This document shows positions 19,057-28,354 of a DNA stretch of 64,000 bases, piece by piece; position 1 is the stretch's first letter, and each line of letters starts with the position of its first letter. The DNA is taken from contig NZ_QMEK01000005.1 in NCBI RefSeq assembly GCF_003390845.1, positions 124,001 through 188,000 of the forward strand, in the 5' to 3' direction. The stretch comes from Tropicimonas sp. IMCC34043. GTDB lineage: Bacteria; Pseudomonadota; Alphaproteobacteria; Rhodobacterales; Rhodobacteraceae. A program made the translations under genes and the position numbers. The notes under the pieces were generated by a model. That model worked only from the letters and a program-made list of their open reading frames with translations. It did no database searches and had not been told where the DNA came from.

Positions 19057-19928
19057 TCATCGACACCGATCCGGGCATCGACGACGCCATCGCGATCCTC
19101 TATGCGCTGCGCAACCCGTGCATCGAGGTGCTGGCGCTGACCACGGTTGCGGGCAACATCGGGCTGTCGGTGACGACGCGGAACGCCCTGCGCATCTCGG
19201 CGCTCGCCGAGGTGCCGGTCCCGGTTCATCCGGGCGCCGCGGCACCGCTCGGGCGGCCGGCGCGGCCCGAGACCGCGATCCACGGCGCCGACGGTCTGGG
19301 CGGTGTCGCCTTCCCCGAACCCGAGGTGCCGCCCTCGACCGAGGGTGCCGTGGCGGCGATGGCGCGCTGGCTTCGGTCCGAGCCCGCGGGCAGCATCGAC
19401 CTGTTCTGCCTTGGCCCGATGACCAATCTTGCCCTGCTGCTGTCCGAGGCGCCCGACGCCGCGGCGCGGATCGGACGGGTGATTGCCATGGGGGGCGCGG
19501 CGGACGCGCCGGGGAACATGGGGCCGCGGGCCGAGTTCAATCTCGCCCACGACCCCGAGGCCGCGGCACGGGTGCTGGGCGCCGGGTTGGACCTGACGCT
19601 GATCCCGCTCGATGCAACGCGGCAACTGCGGGCCGATGCCGTCTATCTGGCAGCGTTGCGTGGCACGGCACGCGAGCCTGCGGTGGCTTCGGCCGCGCTG
19701 ATCGAGGCCTATTTCGCATCGACGACTGGCGCCGAAAGCCGGCCGCTGCACGATCCTTGCGTGCCGTTGCTTGCTTGTCACGAGGATCTGTTTGTCTTCG
19801 ACCGGCGGGCGTTGCAGGTCGATCTCGCCACCGGCGCCCTCGAACCCGGCGGGGCCACACTTCGCCTTGCCATGGGCCTTCAGGCCGAGCCCCTGCGTGC
19901 AGCACTTCTGGCGGGGCTGGCGGGCTAG
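19047..19928 (+). CDS. Inosine-uridine-type nucleoside hydrolase
   Basis: It hydrolyses the N-glycosidic bond of nucleosides to base and ribose. The calcium-binding signature DTDPGIDDA is at residues 6-14, LTTVAGNIG follows at about 33, and the later Asp lies in PLHDPCVPL. ATG 19047 gives 293 residues, close to the family norm, and overlaps the dipeptidase gene by 10 bases. As last gene of the operon it suggests that the imported molecule, or a product of the other hydrolases, is a nucleoside or related N-glycoside. Confidence 0.92.
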   Translation: MRVIIDTDPGIDDAIAILYALRNPCIEVLALTTVAGNIGLSVTTRNALRISALAEVPVPVHPGAAAPLGRPARPETAIHGADGLGGVAFPEPEVPPSTEGAVAAMARWLRSEPAGSIDLFCLGPMTNLALLLSEAPDAAARIGRVIAMGGAADAPGNMGPRAEFNLAHDPEAAARVLGAGLDLTLIPLDATRQLRADAVYLAALRGTAREPAVASAALIEAYFASTTGAESRPLHDPCVPLLACHEDLFVFDRRALQVDLATGALEPGGATLRLAMGLQAEPLRAALLAGLAG

Positions 19929-19965
19929 GGCACCGGCCAGCGCGCGGGCCCGCCGGTGACGGAAT

Positions 19966-20015
19966 AGGTATTTGAGCCAAGAAGAAGCCGCGACTTCTTC
20001 TTGGTAAAAATACCT
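19966..20015. terminator. Bidirectional terminator
   Basis: CCAAGAAGAAG (19977-19987) pairs with CTTCTTCTTGG (19994-20004) around CCGCGA. Outer AGGTATTT (19966-19973) pairs with AAATACCT (20008-20015). A/T-rich flanks on both sides suit termination in both directions, between the converging nucleoside hydrolase and M20 genes. This element type is common in Rhodobacteraceae genomes. Confidence 0.85.
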
Positions 20016-20043
20016 AAGTCCGGCGCGGGCAACCCGTCCGACG

Positions 20044-21228
20044 TCAGGGGGCAGGGGCGGTCCCCAGCTCCAGCGCGACCAGTGTGCACCAGAAGGCGAC
20101 GCCGTGGGGAATGCAGGCGTCGTTGAAATCATACCCCGTGCCGTGGTGCTGCCCGTTCGCGCGTGCCGGACCCATCCCGAGCCAGACATAGGCACCGGGA
20201 ACGCGTGTCCCGAATTCGGCAAAGTCGTCGCCGGCGGTCGATGGCGGGAAGGACGTGCGCAGCCCGTCCGCGCCAAGCGCCTGTCGCGCTGCGTCCTGGG
20301 CAATGCGTGTTGGCCCTGGGGCGTTCACCACGGGCGGTATGCCGCGCGCGAAGGCATAGTCCGCCTCGATTCCGAAACCCGACGCGACCCCGCGGGCGTG
20401 GCGGCCGATCGCGACCTCGATCTGGTCGCGCACATCGGCTGCATAGGCCCGCGCCGTTCCGCCGATCCGAACCTCGGACGGGATCACGTTCAGCGCCTCG
20501 AAATCACCCGCCGACAGCGCGCAGGCCGATACGACGGCGGGCTGCAGGGGATCGACCTCGCGCGCCACGACCGTATGGATCTGGGTCAGGAAAACTCCGG
20601 CTGCGGTCACCGCGTCGCGGCCCTGATGCGGCTTGGCACCGTGGCTTCCGACCCCCCGGAACGTCACCCGCCATCGATCGGAACTGGCCAGTTGCGCCCC
20701 CTCGACCGCGGCGATCACCCCCAGCTCGAGCCCCGGCATGTTGTGCAGCCCATAGGCGGCATCGACCGGGAAGCGGTCGAAGAACCCGTCCGCGACCATC
20801 GCCTTGCCGCCGCCGCGCCCCTCTTCGGCGGGCTGGAAGACAAAATGCACGGTGCCGGAGAAGTCGCGGCCCGCCAGCGCCTCGGCTGCGCCAAGCAGGA
20901 TCGCCGTATGGCCGTCGTGGCCGCAGGCATGCATCCGCCCCGGCGCGCGCGAGGCATGAGGTAGGCCCGTCGCCTCGGTCATTGCAAGGGCATCCATGTC
21001 GGCGCGCAGCAGGATCGCGCGGTTGCCGGTTCCCTTTCGCAGGGTGCCGACGACGCCGGTGCCGCCGATCCCTCGCGTCACCTCGATCCCGGCCGCCTCC
21101 AGCCTGTCCGCGACGATCTGTGCCGTGCGGTGTTCCTCGAAGCCGAGTTCCGGGTGGGCGTGCAGATCGCGGCGCAGCGCGATCAGATCGTCCAGCGTTT
21201 CGGGGTCCATCGCAAAGTCAGATGCCAT
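20044..21228 (-). CDS. M20-family amidohydrolase (HipO/AbgB-like)
   Basis: This 394-residue enzyme of the N-acyl-amino-acid amidohydrolase/hippurate hydrolase group shows the characteristic HACGHDGHTA and the segments ELGFEEHRTA and PAEEGRGGGKAM, which contribute metal ligands. It probably releases an amino acid from an N-acyl or aminobenzoyl conjugate. It converges on the catabolic operon across a shared terminator and is transcribed separately. A functional link is possible but not shown. Confidence 0.9.
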   Translation of the reverse strand: MASDFAMDPETLDDLIALRRDLHAHPELGFEEHRTAQIVADRLEAAGIEVTRGIGGTGVVGTLRKGTGNRAILLRADMDALAMTEATGLPHASRAPGRMHACGHDGHTAILLGAAEALAGRDFSGTVHFVFQPAEEGRGGGKAMVADGFFDRFPVDAAYGLHNMPGLELGVIAAVEGAQLASSDRWRVTFRGVGSHGAKPHQGRDAVTAAGVFLTQIHTVVAREVDPLQPAVVSACALSAGDFEALNVIPSEVRIGGTARAYAADVRDQIEVAIGRHARGVASGFGIEADYAFARGIPPVVNAPGPTRIAQDAARQALGADGLRTSFPPSTAGDDFAEFGTRVPGAYVWLGMGPARANGQHHGTGYDFNDACIPHGVAFWCTLVALELGTAPAP

Positions 21229-21327
21229 CGTTTCTTGTCCCTTCGTGGTCCCGCAAGGCCGGGGTTGAGGCTAGGTGGTCTGTGTTCCGCTGCAGGGAGC
21301 GACCGGACGACAACGGACGACGTTCGG

Positions 21328-22884
21328 TCAGTGCACCGGCGCCGCCGCAGCGCCGTGCCTGGGCTTTTTCAATATCAGCACAAAGGGCAGCATCGCAAAG
21401 GCGGCAAAGCCCGACAGCCGGAACGCATCCTGAAAGGCCAGCATCGAGGCCTGGGCCAGCACGGTCTTCGCGACATAGGCCGCCGCCAGCGGGGTATTGG
21501 CCTCGAGCCCCAGCGGCGCGAGCCAGTCGGTCAGAGTCTGGTCATAGGGCGTGATGCCCGACATCAGTGTGGCATAGTGAAACCCGGTGCGCTGGCTGAC
21601 CTGCCAGCCGATGATCGCGATCCCGACCGAAGACCCGATCGAGCGGGTCACGCCATAGATCCCCGAGGCTTCGTCCTGCTTTTCCCGGCTGATGTTCTGG
21701 AAGGCGAGTGTCGACATCGGCACGAAGAACAGGCCCATCCCGAGGCCCGAGATCACGCCCGGCCAGGACAGATCCCAGAACCCGGCGTCGAGGTTCAGTC
21801 TGGCCAGCAGCGAGTTGCCGAGGCCGGTCAGGATCAGCCCCAGAAACACCAGCGCCCTTGGGTCGACCTTGCGCATCAGTACCGCGCCCGTCACCACCAT
21901 CGAGACACCGGCCGCGGCACCGCGCGGCATGAACAGATAGCCTGCGTCGAGCACGGGATAGTCGAGCAGACCCTGCACGAACAACGGCAGGATCGCGATG
22001 GCACCGAACATCGACACGCTGAAGCCCATGATCGCGATATTGGCCGCGGCAAAGCTGCGATCGCGCAGGATGGCAAAGTCGATGATGTTGTGCTTCTCGC
22101 CCAGGCCCCGGATCACGAAGCCGGCGCCCACGATCAGCGCCAGCAGGGCGGTCACCTGGATCAGGTGCGAGGTGAACCACTCGCGGCTCTCGCCCAGATC
22201 GAGCGTGATCTGAAGCGCCCCGATTGCCGTCACCATCAACCCGAGCCCGATCCAGTCGACCCGGACGGAGCGGATCTCCTCACGTTTCAGCTCGCCCGAC
22301 ATCAGCGCCAGTGCGATCACGGCGACCGGCAGGTTGACGTAGAACACCGCGCGCCACGAGAAATGCTCGGTCAGAAGTGCGCCGATGGTGGGGCCGAGCA
22401 CCGGCGCCACCACGACGCCCAGCCCGAACAGCGCCATCGCCTGGCCGCGTTTGTCGCGCGCGAAGGAATCGAACAGGATCGATTGCGACAGCGGGATCAG
22501 GAAGGCGCCAAAAAACCCCTGGCCGAGCCGGCAGGCGACCATTGCCTCGATGCTCTGTGTCAGGCCGCCGAGCATCGAGAAGATGGCAAAACCGATGATC
22601 GCAGTGGTGATCAGCCGCCGCCGCCCGAACCGGCGCGACAAGAGCCCGGTCAGCGGCATCACCGCAACCGAGGCGACGATATAGCTGGTGAGGATCCAGA
22701 CCGTCTGGTCGCTGGTGATGCCAAAGGCCGCCTTCATGTGCGGCAGCGCGACGTTGACGATGGTGCTGTCGAGAACTTCGAGCACCGCCGTCAGAACCAC
22801 GGCCAGCACCACCGTCCAGCGCACCTGCGGAACGGCGGGGTCCGCGGCCGGAACGTCAGGCGGTGCCAGCTCGGCCAGGCTCAT
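21328..22884 (-). CDS. DHA2-family multidrug exporter (EmrB-like)
   Basis: Major-facilitator drug/H+ antiporter of 518 residues with a predicted 14 membrane segments. The motif A region LSRRFGRRRL, the start VLDSTIVNVALPHM and GPTIGALLTEHFSWR are typical of the EmrB/QacA group. Its ATG overlaps the stop of the HlyD gene upstream by 4 bases, so pump and adaptor are made together. No outer membrane factor is in this operon; the NodT protein at 2093 or a chromosomal TolC could serve. Confidence 0.92.
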   Translation of the reverse strand: MSLAELAPPDVPAADPAVPQVRWTVVLAVVLTAVLEVLDSTIVNVALPHMKAAFGITSDQTVWILTSYIVASVAVMPLTGLLSRRFGRRRLITTAIIGFAIFSMLGGLTQSIEAMVACRLGQGFFGAFLIPLSQSILFDSFARDKRGQAMALFGLGVVVAPVLGPTIGALLTEHFSWRAVFYVNLPVAVIALALMSGELKREEIRSVRVDWIGLGLMVTAIGALQITLDLGESREWFTSHLIQVTALLALIVGAGFVIRGLGEKHNIIDFAILRDRSFAAANIAIMGFSVSMFGAIAILPLFVQGLLDYPVLDAGYLFMPRGAAAGVSMVVTGAVLMRKVDPRALVFLGLILTGLGNSLLARLNLDAGFWDLSWPGVISGLGMGLFFVPMSTLAFQNISREKQDEASGIYGVTRSIGSSVGIAIIGWQVSQRTGFHYATLMSGITPYDQTLTDWLAPLGLEANTPLAAAYVAKTVLAQASMLAFQDAFRLSGFAAFAMLPFVLILKKPRHGAAAAPVH

Positions 22885-23888
22885 TTCGTCGATCCGTCGA
22901 GACCTGTCGTATCCACGGTTGCGGTGACGCTGGCCCCGACGCGCAGTCGCTGCGCCGGATCGCTCGGTGGCTCGGTGACGGTGATCCGCACCGGGAAGCG
23001 CTGAGTGACCTTGACCCAGTTCCCGGTCGCGTTCTGCGCCGGCAGCAGGGCGAAGACTGCCCCCGATCCCGCCCCGATGCTGTCGACGGTGCCGGAAAGC
23101 TCAAGCCCCGGATACATGTCGATGGCGAGTCGCGCCGGCTGGCCGGGCCTGATGCGCGGCAGGTCGGTCTCGCGGAAATTGGCGTCGACCCACCAGGTGC
23201 CGTCCTCGACCAGGGCAAACAGGGATTGACCGGGTTCGACGATATCGCCGGGGCGGAGGCTGAGATTGGCAATCCAGCCCGTCGAGGGCGCGGTGATGGT
23301 GGTATGCGACAGCGCAAGCCGGGCCTGATCCAGCGTCGCCTGGGCCGCGCGGACCTCGGAGTTGCCCTCGCCAACGGCGCCGAGCTGTTTGCGGGCGGCC
23401 GAAAGGTCGGCGGCCGCCTGATCGCGGCGTGCCGCATTGGCGTCGCGGGTCGCGGTGGCGGCATCGAGCGCGGCCTTCGAGGTATCGCCCCGCTTGAACA
23501 GCGATGCGATCCGTTCGCGCGAGGCGTCCGAGTCGACGACAGCCGCCTCGGCCGCGGCGAGCGCCGCTTTTGCGGCGCTGACATTGGCCACGGCGGCGTC
23601 GGCGGTCTGCAACGCGCTGTCAAGCTGGGCCTTCGCTTCGTCGACCGCGGCCTGCAGCCGGCGATCGTCGAGCACGACCAGAACGTCGCCTGCCGCGACA
23701 TGGGCATTCTCGACCACGTTCACCTTGATCACCTCGCCCTCGACCTGGGGCGAGATCGTCAGGACATGGGTGCCGACATAGGCGTCGTCGGTCGAGGGAT
23801 GGATCCGCTTGAGCTCCCAGTACCAGGCCAGCCCGCCCGCCGCGGCCGCAAGGCATACCACCAATAGGATCGTCTTCAGGATTTTCAC
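22881..23888 (-). CDS. HlyD-family adaptor (EmrA-like)
   Basis: This 335-residue adaptor has one N-terminal membrane anchor (about 5-25), a lipoyl domain split by a long Ala-rich coiled coil (about 75-190), and the second lipoyl half at ITAPSTGWIANLSLRPGD. The segment HPSTDDAYVGTHVLTISPQV is characteristic of EmrA partners of EmrB pumps. It is first gene of a two-gene operon with the exporter. Confidence 0.92.
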   Translation of the reverse strand: MKILKTILLVVCLAAAAGGLAWYWELKRIHPSTDDAYVGTHVLTISPQVEGEVIKVNVVENAHVAAGDVLVVLDDRRLQAAVDEAKAQLDSALQTADAAVANVSAAKAALAAAEAAVVDSDASRERIASLFKRGDTSKAALDAATATRDANAARRDQAAADLSAARKQLGAVGEGNSEVRAAQATLDQARLALSHTTITAPSTGWIANLSLRPGDIVEPGQSLFALVEDGTWWVDANFRETDLPRIRPGQPARLAIDMYPGLELSGTVDSIGAGSGAVFALLPAQNATGNWVKVTQRFPVRITVTEPPSDPAQRLRVGASVTATVDTTGLDGSTK

Positions 23889-24082
23889 ACAAGGCTCCGG
23901 CGAAACAGCACCGGTCAGTGGGGCCGGCGGGGCTGGGCGAGAACCAATTCATCGCCACAGGAAAATATCGCTCCGGATTAATGCCCTTCCCGCGGCAACG
24001 GCAAGTCCGACGCACGGAAAAGTGCCCGCTGCATGGCGGATTTGCACCCCGTTCAGGGGCGCAATCCCGAATTTCCGTTGCG

Positions 24083-24628
24083 TCAGAGCCGCGAGAGAAC
24101 GCTCGACGGACGCGATTTGGCAAGGGCCGCGGTAACAAGACCGGCCAGAACCGCCTTGGCGATGTCGCCCGGTATGAAGGCCGTGACCAGAAGCGCCGAT
24201 TGCGGGATCGTCTTGCCAAGGATGACCGCCATGCCGACGGCCCCGAAGGCGTAAAGCACCACGACCCCGCCGATGATCGAGGCTACGCCGGCGACCAGGG
24301 CCAGCGGTGCGCTGCGCCAACGCTCGACAATCAGGCCGGTGACAAAGGCCGCGACCGGCCAGCCGACAAGGAAGCCAACGGTTGGCCCGGCAAAGACGCC
24401 AAGTCCGCCGCGCCCGCCCGCCAGCAGAGGCAGTCCGAGTGCGACCAGCGCCAGAAGCAACAGCACGGCCAGCGCCCCGCGCCGCGCACCAAGGACCGTG
24501 CCACACAGCATGATGCCGAGGGTTTGGGCCGTGATCGGCACGCCGAAGCCGAGTGTCAGCTTCGGGACCAGCCCGAGCGCCGCGACCAGCGCGGCAAACA
24601 GGGCGATGAGGGCGATATTGCGTTCCAT
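24083..24628 (-). CDS. bioY: Biotin transporter S-component
   Basis: BioY is the membrane protein that binds biotin for the ECF importer. The 181 residues have about six hydrophobic segments and the family features ITAQTLGIMLCGTVLG, GPTVGFLVGWPVAA and FIPGDIAKAVLAG. It follows bioN by 27 bases, completing bioMNY in the order M, N, Y on the minus strand. I found no recognisable riboswitch or BioR palindrome nearby. Confidence 0.95.
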   Translation of the reverse strand: MERNIALIALFAALVAALGLVPKLTLGFGVPITAQTLGIMLCGTVLGARRGALAVLLLLALVALGLPLLAGGRGGLGVFAGPTVGFLVGWPVAAFVTGLIVERWRSAPLALVAGVASIIGGVVVLYAFGAVGMAVILGKTIPQSALLVTAFIPGDIAKAVLAGLVTAALAKSRPSSVLSRL

Positions 24629-24655
24629 GAGCGTTCCTTGATGTGTCCCGAGACG

Positions 24656-25255
24656 TTATTCCAACCCGCCGCGCGCCCGCAGCGCCTCGGCGACGTGTTC
24701 GGCATCGTCGATGGCAAGGGCTGCCATCGGCATCACGATCTGCCACCCCGGCCGGCGCGGCGAGCGGGCGCGCCAGGACTGGGTCAGCAGCGCACCCTTG
24801 CGGGCAATCGACGGCGTGAACCGGATCACCAGCGCAATGGCAAGCTCAAGCGCCCGGGTCGACAGCCCGAGCCGCCGCAGCGGGGTCAGCAGGAAGGAGA
24901 CCACGTCGATCATGTCGCCAAGCCGCGTGGTCATCGTCACGAAGTTTGCCAGTGCCACCGCCGCCAGCAGCCTGAGCGCGATCGCCATGCCTGCCTCGAT
25001 CTGCCCGGTCACGCCATGCCAGACCGCGATCAGCACCAGAAAGGTCCAGAGAATGCGCAGATTGCGGAACCCCTCGGCCAGAAACACCCGCCCGCCGGTC
25101 AGAAACAATCCCGCCACCGCCGCGACCGCCAGCGCCAGAACCGCCGGGCTTTCGATTGCGAACAGGCAGACGGTGGCGAGCGACAGCGCGGCAAGCTTCA
25201 GCCAGGCCGGCAGCCGGTGCGCCCAGATCTCAACCGGAGAGGTCAGAGAGATCAT
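24656..25255 (-). CDS. bioN: Biotin ECF transporter T-component
   Basis: BioN couples ATPase to BioY. The 199-residue membrane protein carries EcfT coupling features SWRARSPRRP and, at the C-terminus, EALRARGG. Its start overlaps the bioM end by 26 bases, a deep overlap that fits coupled synthesis. Confidence 0.92.
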   Translation of the reverse strand: MISLTSPVEIWAHRLPAWLKLAALSLATVCLFAIESPAVLALAVAAVAGLFLTGGRVFLAEGFRNLRILWTFLVLIAVWHGVTGQIEAGMAIALRLLAAVALANFVTMTTRLGDMIDVVSFLLTPLRRLGLSTRALELAIALVIRFTPSIARKGALLTQSWRARSPRRPGWQIVMPMAALAIDDAEHVAEALRARGGLE

Positions 25256-26021
25256 CTTCTTCCCCCCAAAGCCGCATCTGCCGTTCGAACCGTGTCAGCA
25301 CCGGGCCAGCCGCCCCGTCCTCGCGCACCCGCCCCGCCTCCAGCCAGATCACCCGGTCGAAATCGCGCAAGGCGGCCGGATCGTGCGAGATCAGGACGAT
25401 GCTCGCCTCGACCCCGTCGAGATAGCGCATCAGTTGCATGCGTGTCGGGATGTCGAGGCCGGAAAACGGCTCGTCAAGGATGATCAGCGCCGGTTCCATC
25501 GCCAGCACGGCCATCAGGCACAGCAGCTGCTTCTGCCCCTGGGACAGCGAATGCACCGGGGCCTTGGCCCAGTGCGCCTTGTCAAAACGTTCCAGCATGG
25601 CGTGGCTGCGGGCAGCGGCCTCGGCCTTCGGCAGTCCCATCTGGGTCAGGCCAAAGCCGATTTCCTCCTCGACAATCGGGAAGATGATCTGGTGATCGGG
25701 GTTCTGGAACAGGATGCCGACCTTGCGCAGCGCGGCCTTGCGGTCCTTTGCCATGTCCACGCCCGAGATCTCGGCCGTGCCCTCGGTCGGTGCGACAAGC
25801 CCCGCCAGCAGCCGCGCCAGCGTTGTCTTGCCCGAACCGTTGCGGCCGACGATGCCGATGCGACGCTCGTCGGCGCGAAGGTCGATGCCGCTCAGCACCT
25901 CGTGCTGGCCAAGGCGCAGCGTAACGCCGGCAAGCTTCAGCACCGGCGAAGGCGCGGCGCTGCTGCGCGCGTTCGGGTCGCTGGCCGCGGCTTTTGGGGG
26001 CAATGGCGACTGCATGGTCAT
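25230..26021 (-). CDS. bioM: Biotin ECF transporter ATPase
   Basis: ATPase of the biotin importer, about 263 residues. It has Walker A GRNGSGKTTL, a Q-loop near ILFQNPDHQI (typical for ECF ATPases), signature LSQGQKQL (LSQGQ in place of LSGGQ), and Walker B IILDEPFSGLD. I chose ATG 26021 (MTMQSPL); a longer frame runs to 26243 but would run through the non-coding gap towards ubiX, and the added sequence looks non-coding. ATG 26015 is a possible alternative. Confidence 0.92.
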   Translation of the reverse strand: MTMQSPLPPKAAASDPNARSSAAPSPVLKLAGVTLRLGQHEVLSGIDLRADERRIGIVGRNGSGKTTLARLLAGLVAPTEGTAEISGVDMAKDRKAALRKVGILFQNPDHQIIFPIVEEEIGFGLTQMGLPKAEAAARSHAMLERFDKAHWAKAPVHSLSQGQKQLLCLMAVLAMEPALIILDEPFSGLDIPTRMQLMRYLDGVEASIVLISHDPAALRDFDRVIWLEAGRVREDGAAGPVLTRFERQMRLWGEEDDLSDLSG

Positions 26022-26232
26022 GGGCGCTACTTCTGCAACGTGGCCCGGCGGATTGGCAATGCGACCGACGTTCCCCTGTCGGTCGTATGACTGGCGCCGG
26101 AAATTTGGCCCGGGACGGGCAGGCGTGACAGAAGTCCGCATACCCGATCTTTCCGTCAGGACCAAGCCGGGGAATACAGATGCCAAACCGCCGGTAGCGC
26201 CGGATCCCGCCTGCTGGCGGGGGACTGTGGGT

Positions 26233-26802
26233 TCAGGGGGCAAGCCCCGGCCAGCGCGCGATTGCGGTTTCTATCCCGAACAGGTCGAGCGCCCGCCCGA
26301 CCGAGTGACTGACCAGATCGTCGATGGAGGTCGGGTTGTTATAGAAGGCCGGCATCGGGGGCGCGATGATCGCCCCCATTTCGGCGGCCGCGGTCATGGT
26401 GCGCAGGTGCCCGACATGCAGCGGGCTTTCGCGGACCATCAGGACCAGACGCCGGGATTCCTTCAACGTGACATCGGCGGCGCGGGTCAAGAGGGTCGAG
26501 GTCATGCCATGGGTGATTTCCGACAACGTGCGGATCGAGCACGGGACGACGATCATGCCGCGAGTCCGGAACGAGCCGCAGGCAATCGTCGCGCCGACAT
26601 TGCCGATCGGGTGCAGCACGTCGCAGCGCGGTTCCAGATCGCGCAGGCCGTACCCGCATTCCGTCCGAAGCGTCAGTTCGCCCGCCCGGCTGACGACCAG
26701 ATGGGTCTCGACCCCGGCACGGCGCAGCATCTCAAGGCAGCGCAATCCATAGATCGCCCCCGAGGCGCCAGAGATGCCGACGATGATCCTGTTTCCGTTC
26801 AT
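26233..26802 (-). CDS. UbiX-like flavin prenyltransferase
   Basis: UbiX-type enzymes attach a prenyl group to FMN, making the cofactor of UbiD decarboxylases. The 189 residues from ATG 26802 are the usual length. Visible segments are the start GISGASGAIYG (phosphate/flavin loop), VVPCSIRTLSEI, the Arg/Glu-rich LKESRRLVLMVRESPLH, and PPMPAFYNNP. No ubiD gene is adjacent in the window. Either ubiquinone synthesis or a UbiD decarboxylase elsewhere is the likely client. Confidence 0.92.
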   Translation of the reverse strand: MNGNRIIVGISGASGAIYGLRCLEMLRRAGVETHLVVSRAGELTLRTECGYGLRDLEPRCDVLHPIGNVGATIACGSFRTRGMIVVPCSIRTLSEITHGMTSTLLTRAADVTLKESRRLVLMVRESPLHVGHLRTMTAAAEMGAIIAPPMPAFYNNPTSIDDLVSHSVGRALDLFGIETAIARWPGLAP

Positions 26803-27307
26803 GTCCCGGCCCCTCGGTCTGATCCAGCGGTTGAGGCAAAGGTAGATCACAGGCGAGCGCGCCGCGGAACGTAAAAGCCCCGGCCGGCCGATTTGCGGGG
26901 TTCTCGGGGGCCCGGGCGATTGAGCGGATCGCGAGCGGCTTGCTTGTCGGTTCAGCAGGAAAAGAATGCACAGGGAGGGCGGTTTCCGGGACGGGACTCT
27001 GCGTTGGAGCAGTGGGGTTTTGGCATTTAGACCGCCAATTCGGGCGGTCAATGAGTGGGCAAGGCACGGGGTAGCGCCCCATGGCGAAGCCCGAGATCCG
27101 CAGCCGGGAGACACTCAAACATTTGAAATGACGTACCCTTCAGGCCGGCACTTCAATGCACCTGACACCCCCGCATGGTCCTCGGACGGGGGGCGATTGA
27201 CCCGCAGAGATCCATTCGCGCGACCCGGTCCCGGCTGCCGAAACGCCGGCGCCAGATCGAGAAGAAGACTTCTGTGTGGCGCAAGCGCATGGCGTCTCGC
27301 GGTTGGG
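26803..27307. other. Gene-free interval before the sugar ABC operon end
   Basis: About 500 bases without an assignable gene. An inverted repeat GACCGCC-AATTCG-GGCGGTC lies at 27030-27049. The stretch around 27000-27130 looks like it could be a decayed element end, but I could not identify one. The ubiX promoter should lie in the left part. Confidence 0.35.
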
Positions 27308-28354
27308 TCAGGACTCCACAATCCGGTCGAGCTGGGCAAAGAACAACCCGGCAATCAGGATGAAGCCGCCAAGGATCGCGGTTTGCCACGAACTGGGGAT
27401 GCCGACGAGGATCAGCACGCTGCTGACCAGCGTGATCAGAATGACACCGAGCATGGTGCCAAGCACGGTGCCCGAGCCGCCGGTGATCCGCGCGCCGCCG
27501 AGGACGACGGCCGCGATCACGGCCAGCTCCGTTCCCGCCAGATCGAAGGGGTTCGCCAGCCGGTTGGCAGTAACGTGCAGCACCCCCGCCAGCCCCGCCA
27601 GCAGACCCGCATAGGCGAAGACGAAGACCCGCACCCGCTCAACCCGATAGCCGAGCCGGGCGGCCACATCCGGCTTGCCGCCGACGGCATAGATGGCGCG
27701 CCCAATCAGCGTGCGGTTCAGCATCCACCAGGTGACCAGCGCCGCTGCAACCAGCACAAGGAAATAGGCCGGAAGCTCGACCGCAAGGCCCTGATCCGAG
27801 ATGACCTTGACCAGCGTCAGCCGCCCGAATGCATCCATCGAGGCCGGGATATTCATGAACAGCGCGGTGCCGATGAAGGTCAGCAGGAAGCCGCGGAAGG
27901 CATATTGCGTGCCGATCGTCACGATCAGCGCCGGCGCCCGCAGCACATTGACGAGCAGCCCGTTGACCGAGCCGAGCAGCGCGCCCGCAACGGCGGCGAT
28001 GACAAGGATCGGCGCCATGCCAAGCCAGGGCGCGGCGTTCACGACAAACAGCGTCAGCGTGTACATCACGAAAGCCGCGATGGCGGTGAACGACACGTCC
28101 AGCCCGCCCGAGGCCAGCACGACCAGCACCCCGAGCGCGAACAAGCCGCGCACGACCGAGGCGCGCAGGATGTCGAACAGATTGGCAAGCTGCCAGAAAT
28201 CCGGGTTGATGGTGCCGATCACGACACAGGTCAGCACGATAAGCGCGAAGGGGAAGATGGCCGGGTGCCGTGCCGACCAGACCCAGAGGTTGCGCAGGCC
28301 GCCGCGCGGGGCGACGGCGTCCGAGGGCGGGTTCTGTACCGACGTCATGGTCAT
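27308..28354 (-). CDS. Ribose-type sugar ABC transporter permease (second)
   Basis: RbsC/BPD-2-family inner-membrane permease of 348 residues with about 8-10 hydrophobic segments and family signatures such as ASGGLDVSFTAIAAF and AVVLGGARITGGSGT. It overlaps the ATPase gene by 4 bases and is last in the four-gene operon. It pairs with the permease at 31092 to form a heterodimeric channel. Confidence 0.92.
   Translation of the reverse strand: MTMTSVQNPPSDAVAPRGGLRNLWVWSARHPAIFPFALIVLTCVVIGTINPDFWQLANLFDILRASVVRGLFALGVLVVLASGGLDVSFTAIAAFVMYTLTLFVVNAAPWLGMAPILVIAAVAGALLGSVNGLLVNVLRAPALIVTIGTQYAFRGFLLTFIGTALFMNIPASMDAFGRLTLVKVISDQGLAVELPAYFLVLVAAALVTWWMLNRTLIGRAIYAVGGKPDVAARLGYRVERVRVFVFAYAGLLAGLAGVLHVTANRLANPFDLAGTELAVIAAVVLGGARITGGSGTVLGTMLGVILITLVSSVLILVGIPSSWQTAILGGFILIAGLFFAQLDRIVES

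Noticed and set aside
24629-26232. Biotin-type regulatory site (BioR palindrome) or riboswitch near bioMNY
   Set aside because: No TTATCTATAA-like palindrome or recognisable riboswitch core was seen on either side of the operon.
27030-27049. Inverted repeat GACCGCC-AATTCG-GGCGGTC as a terminator or element end
   Set aside because: Short stem, no T-run, and no gene ending next to it; no transposase or matching second end was found.
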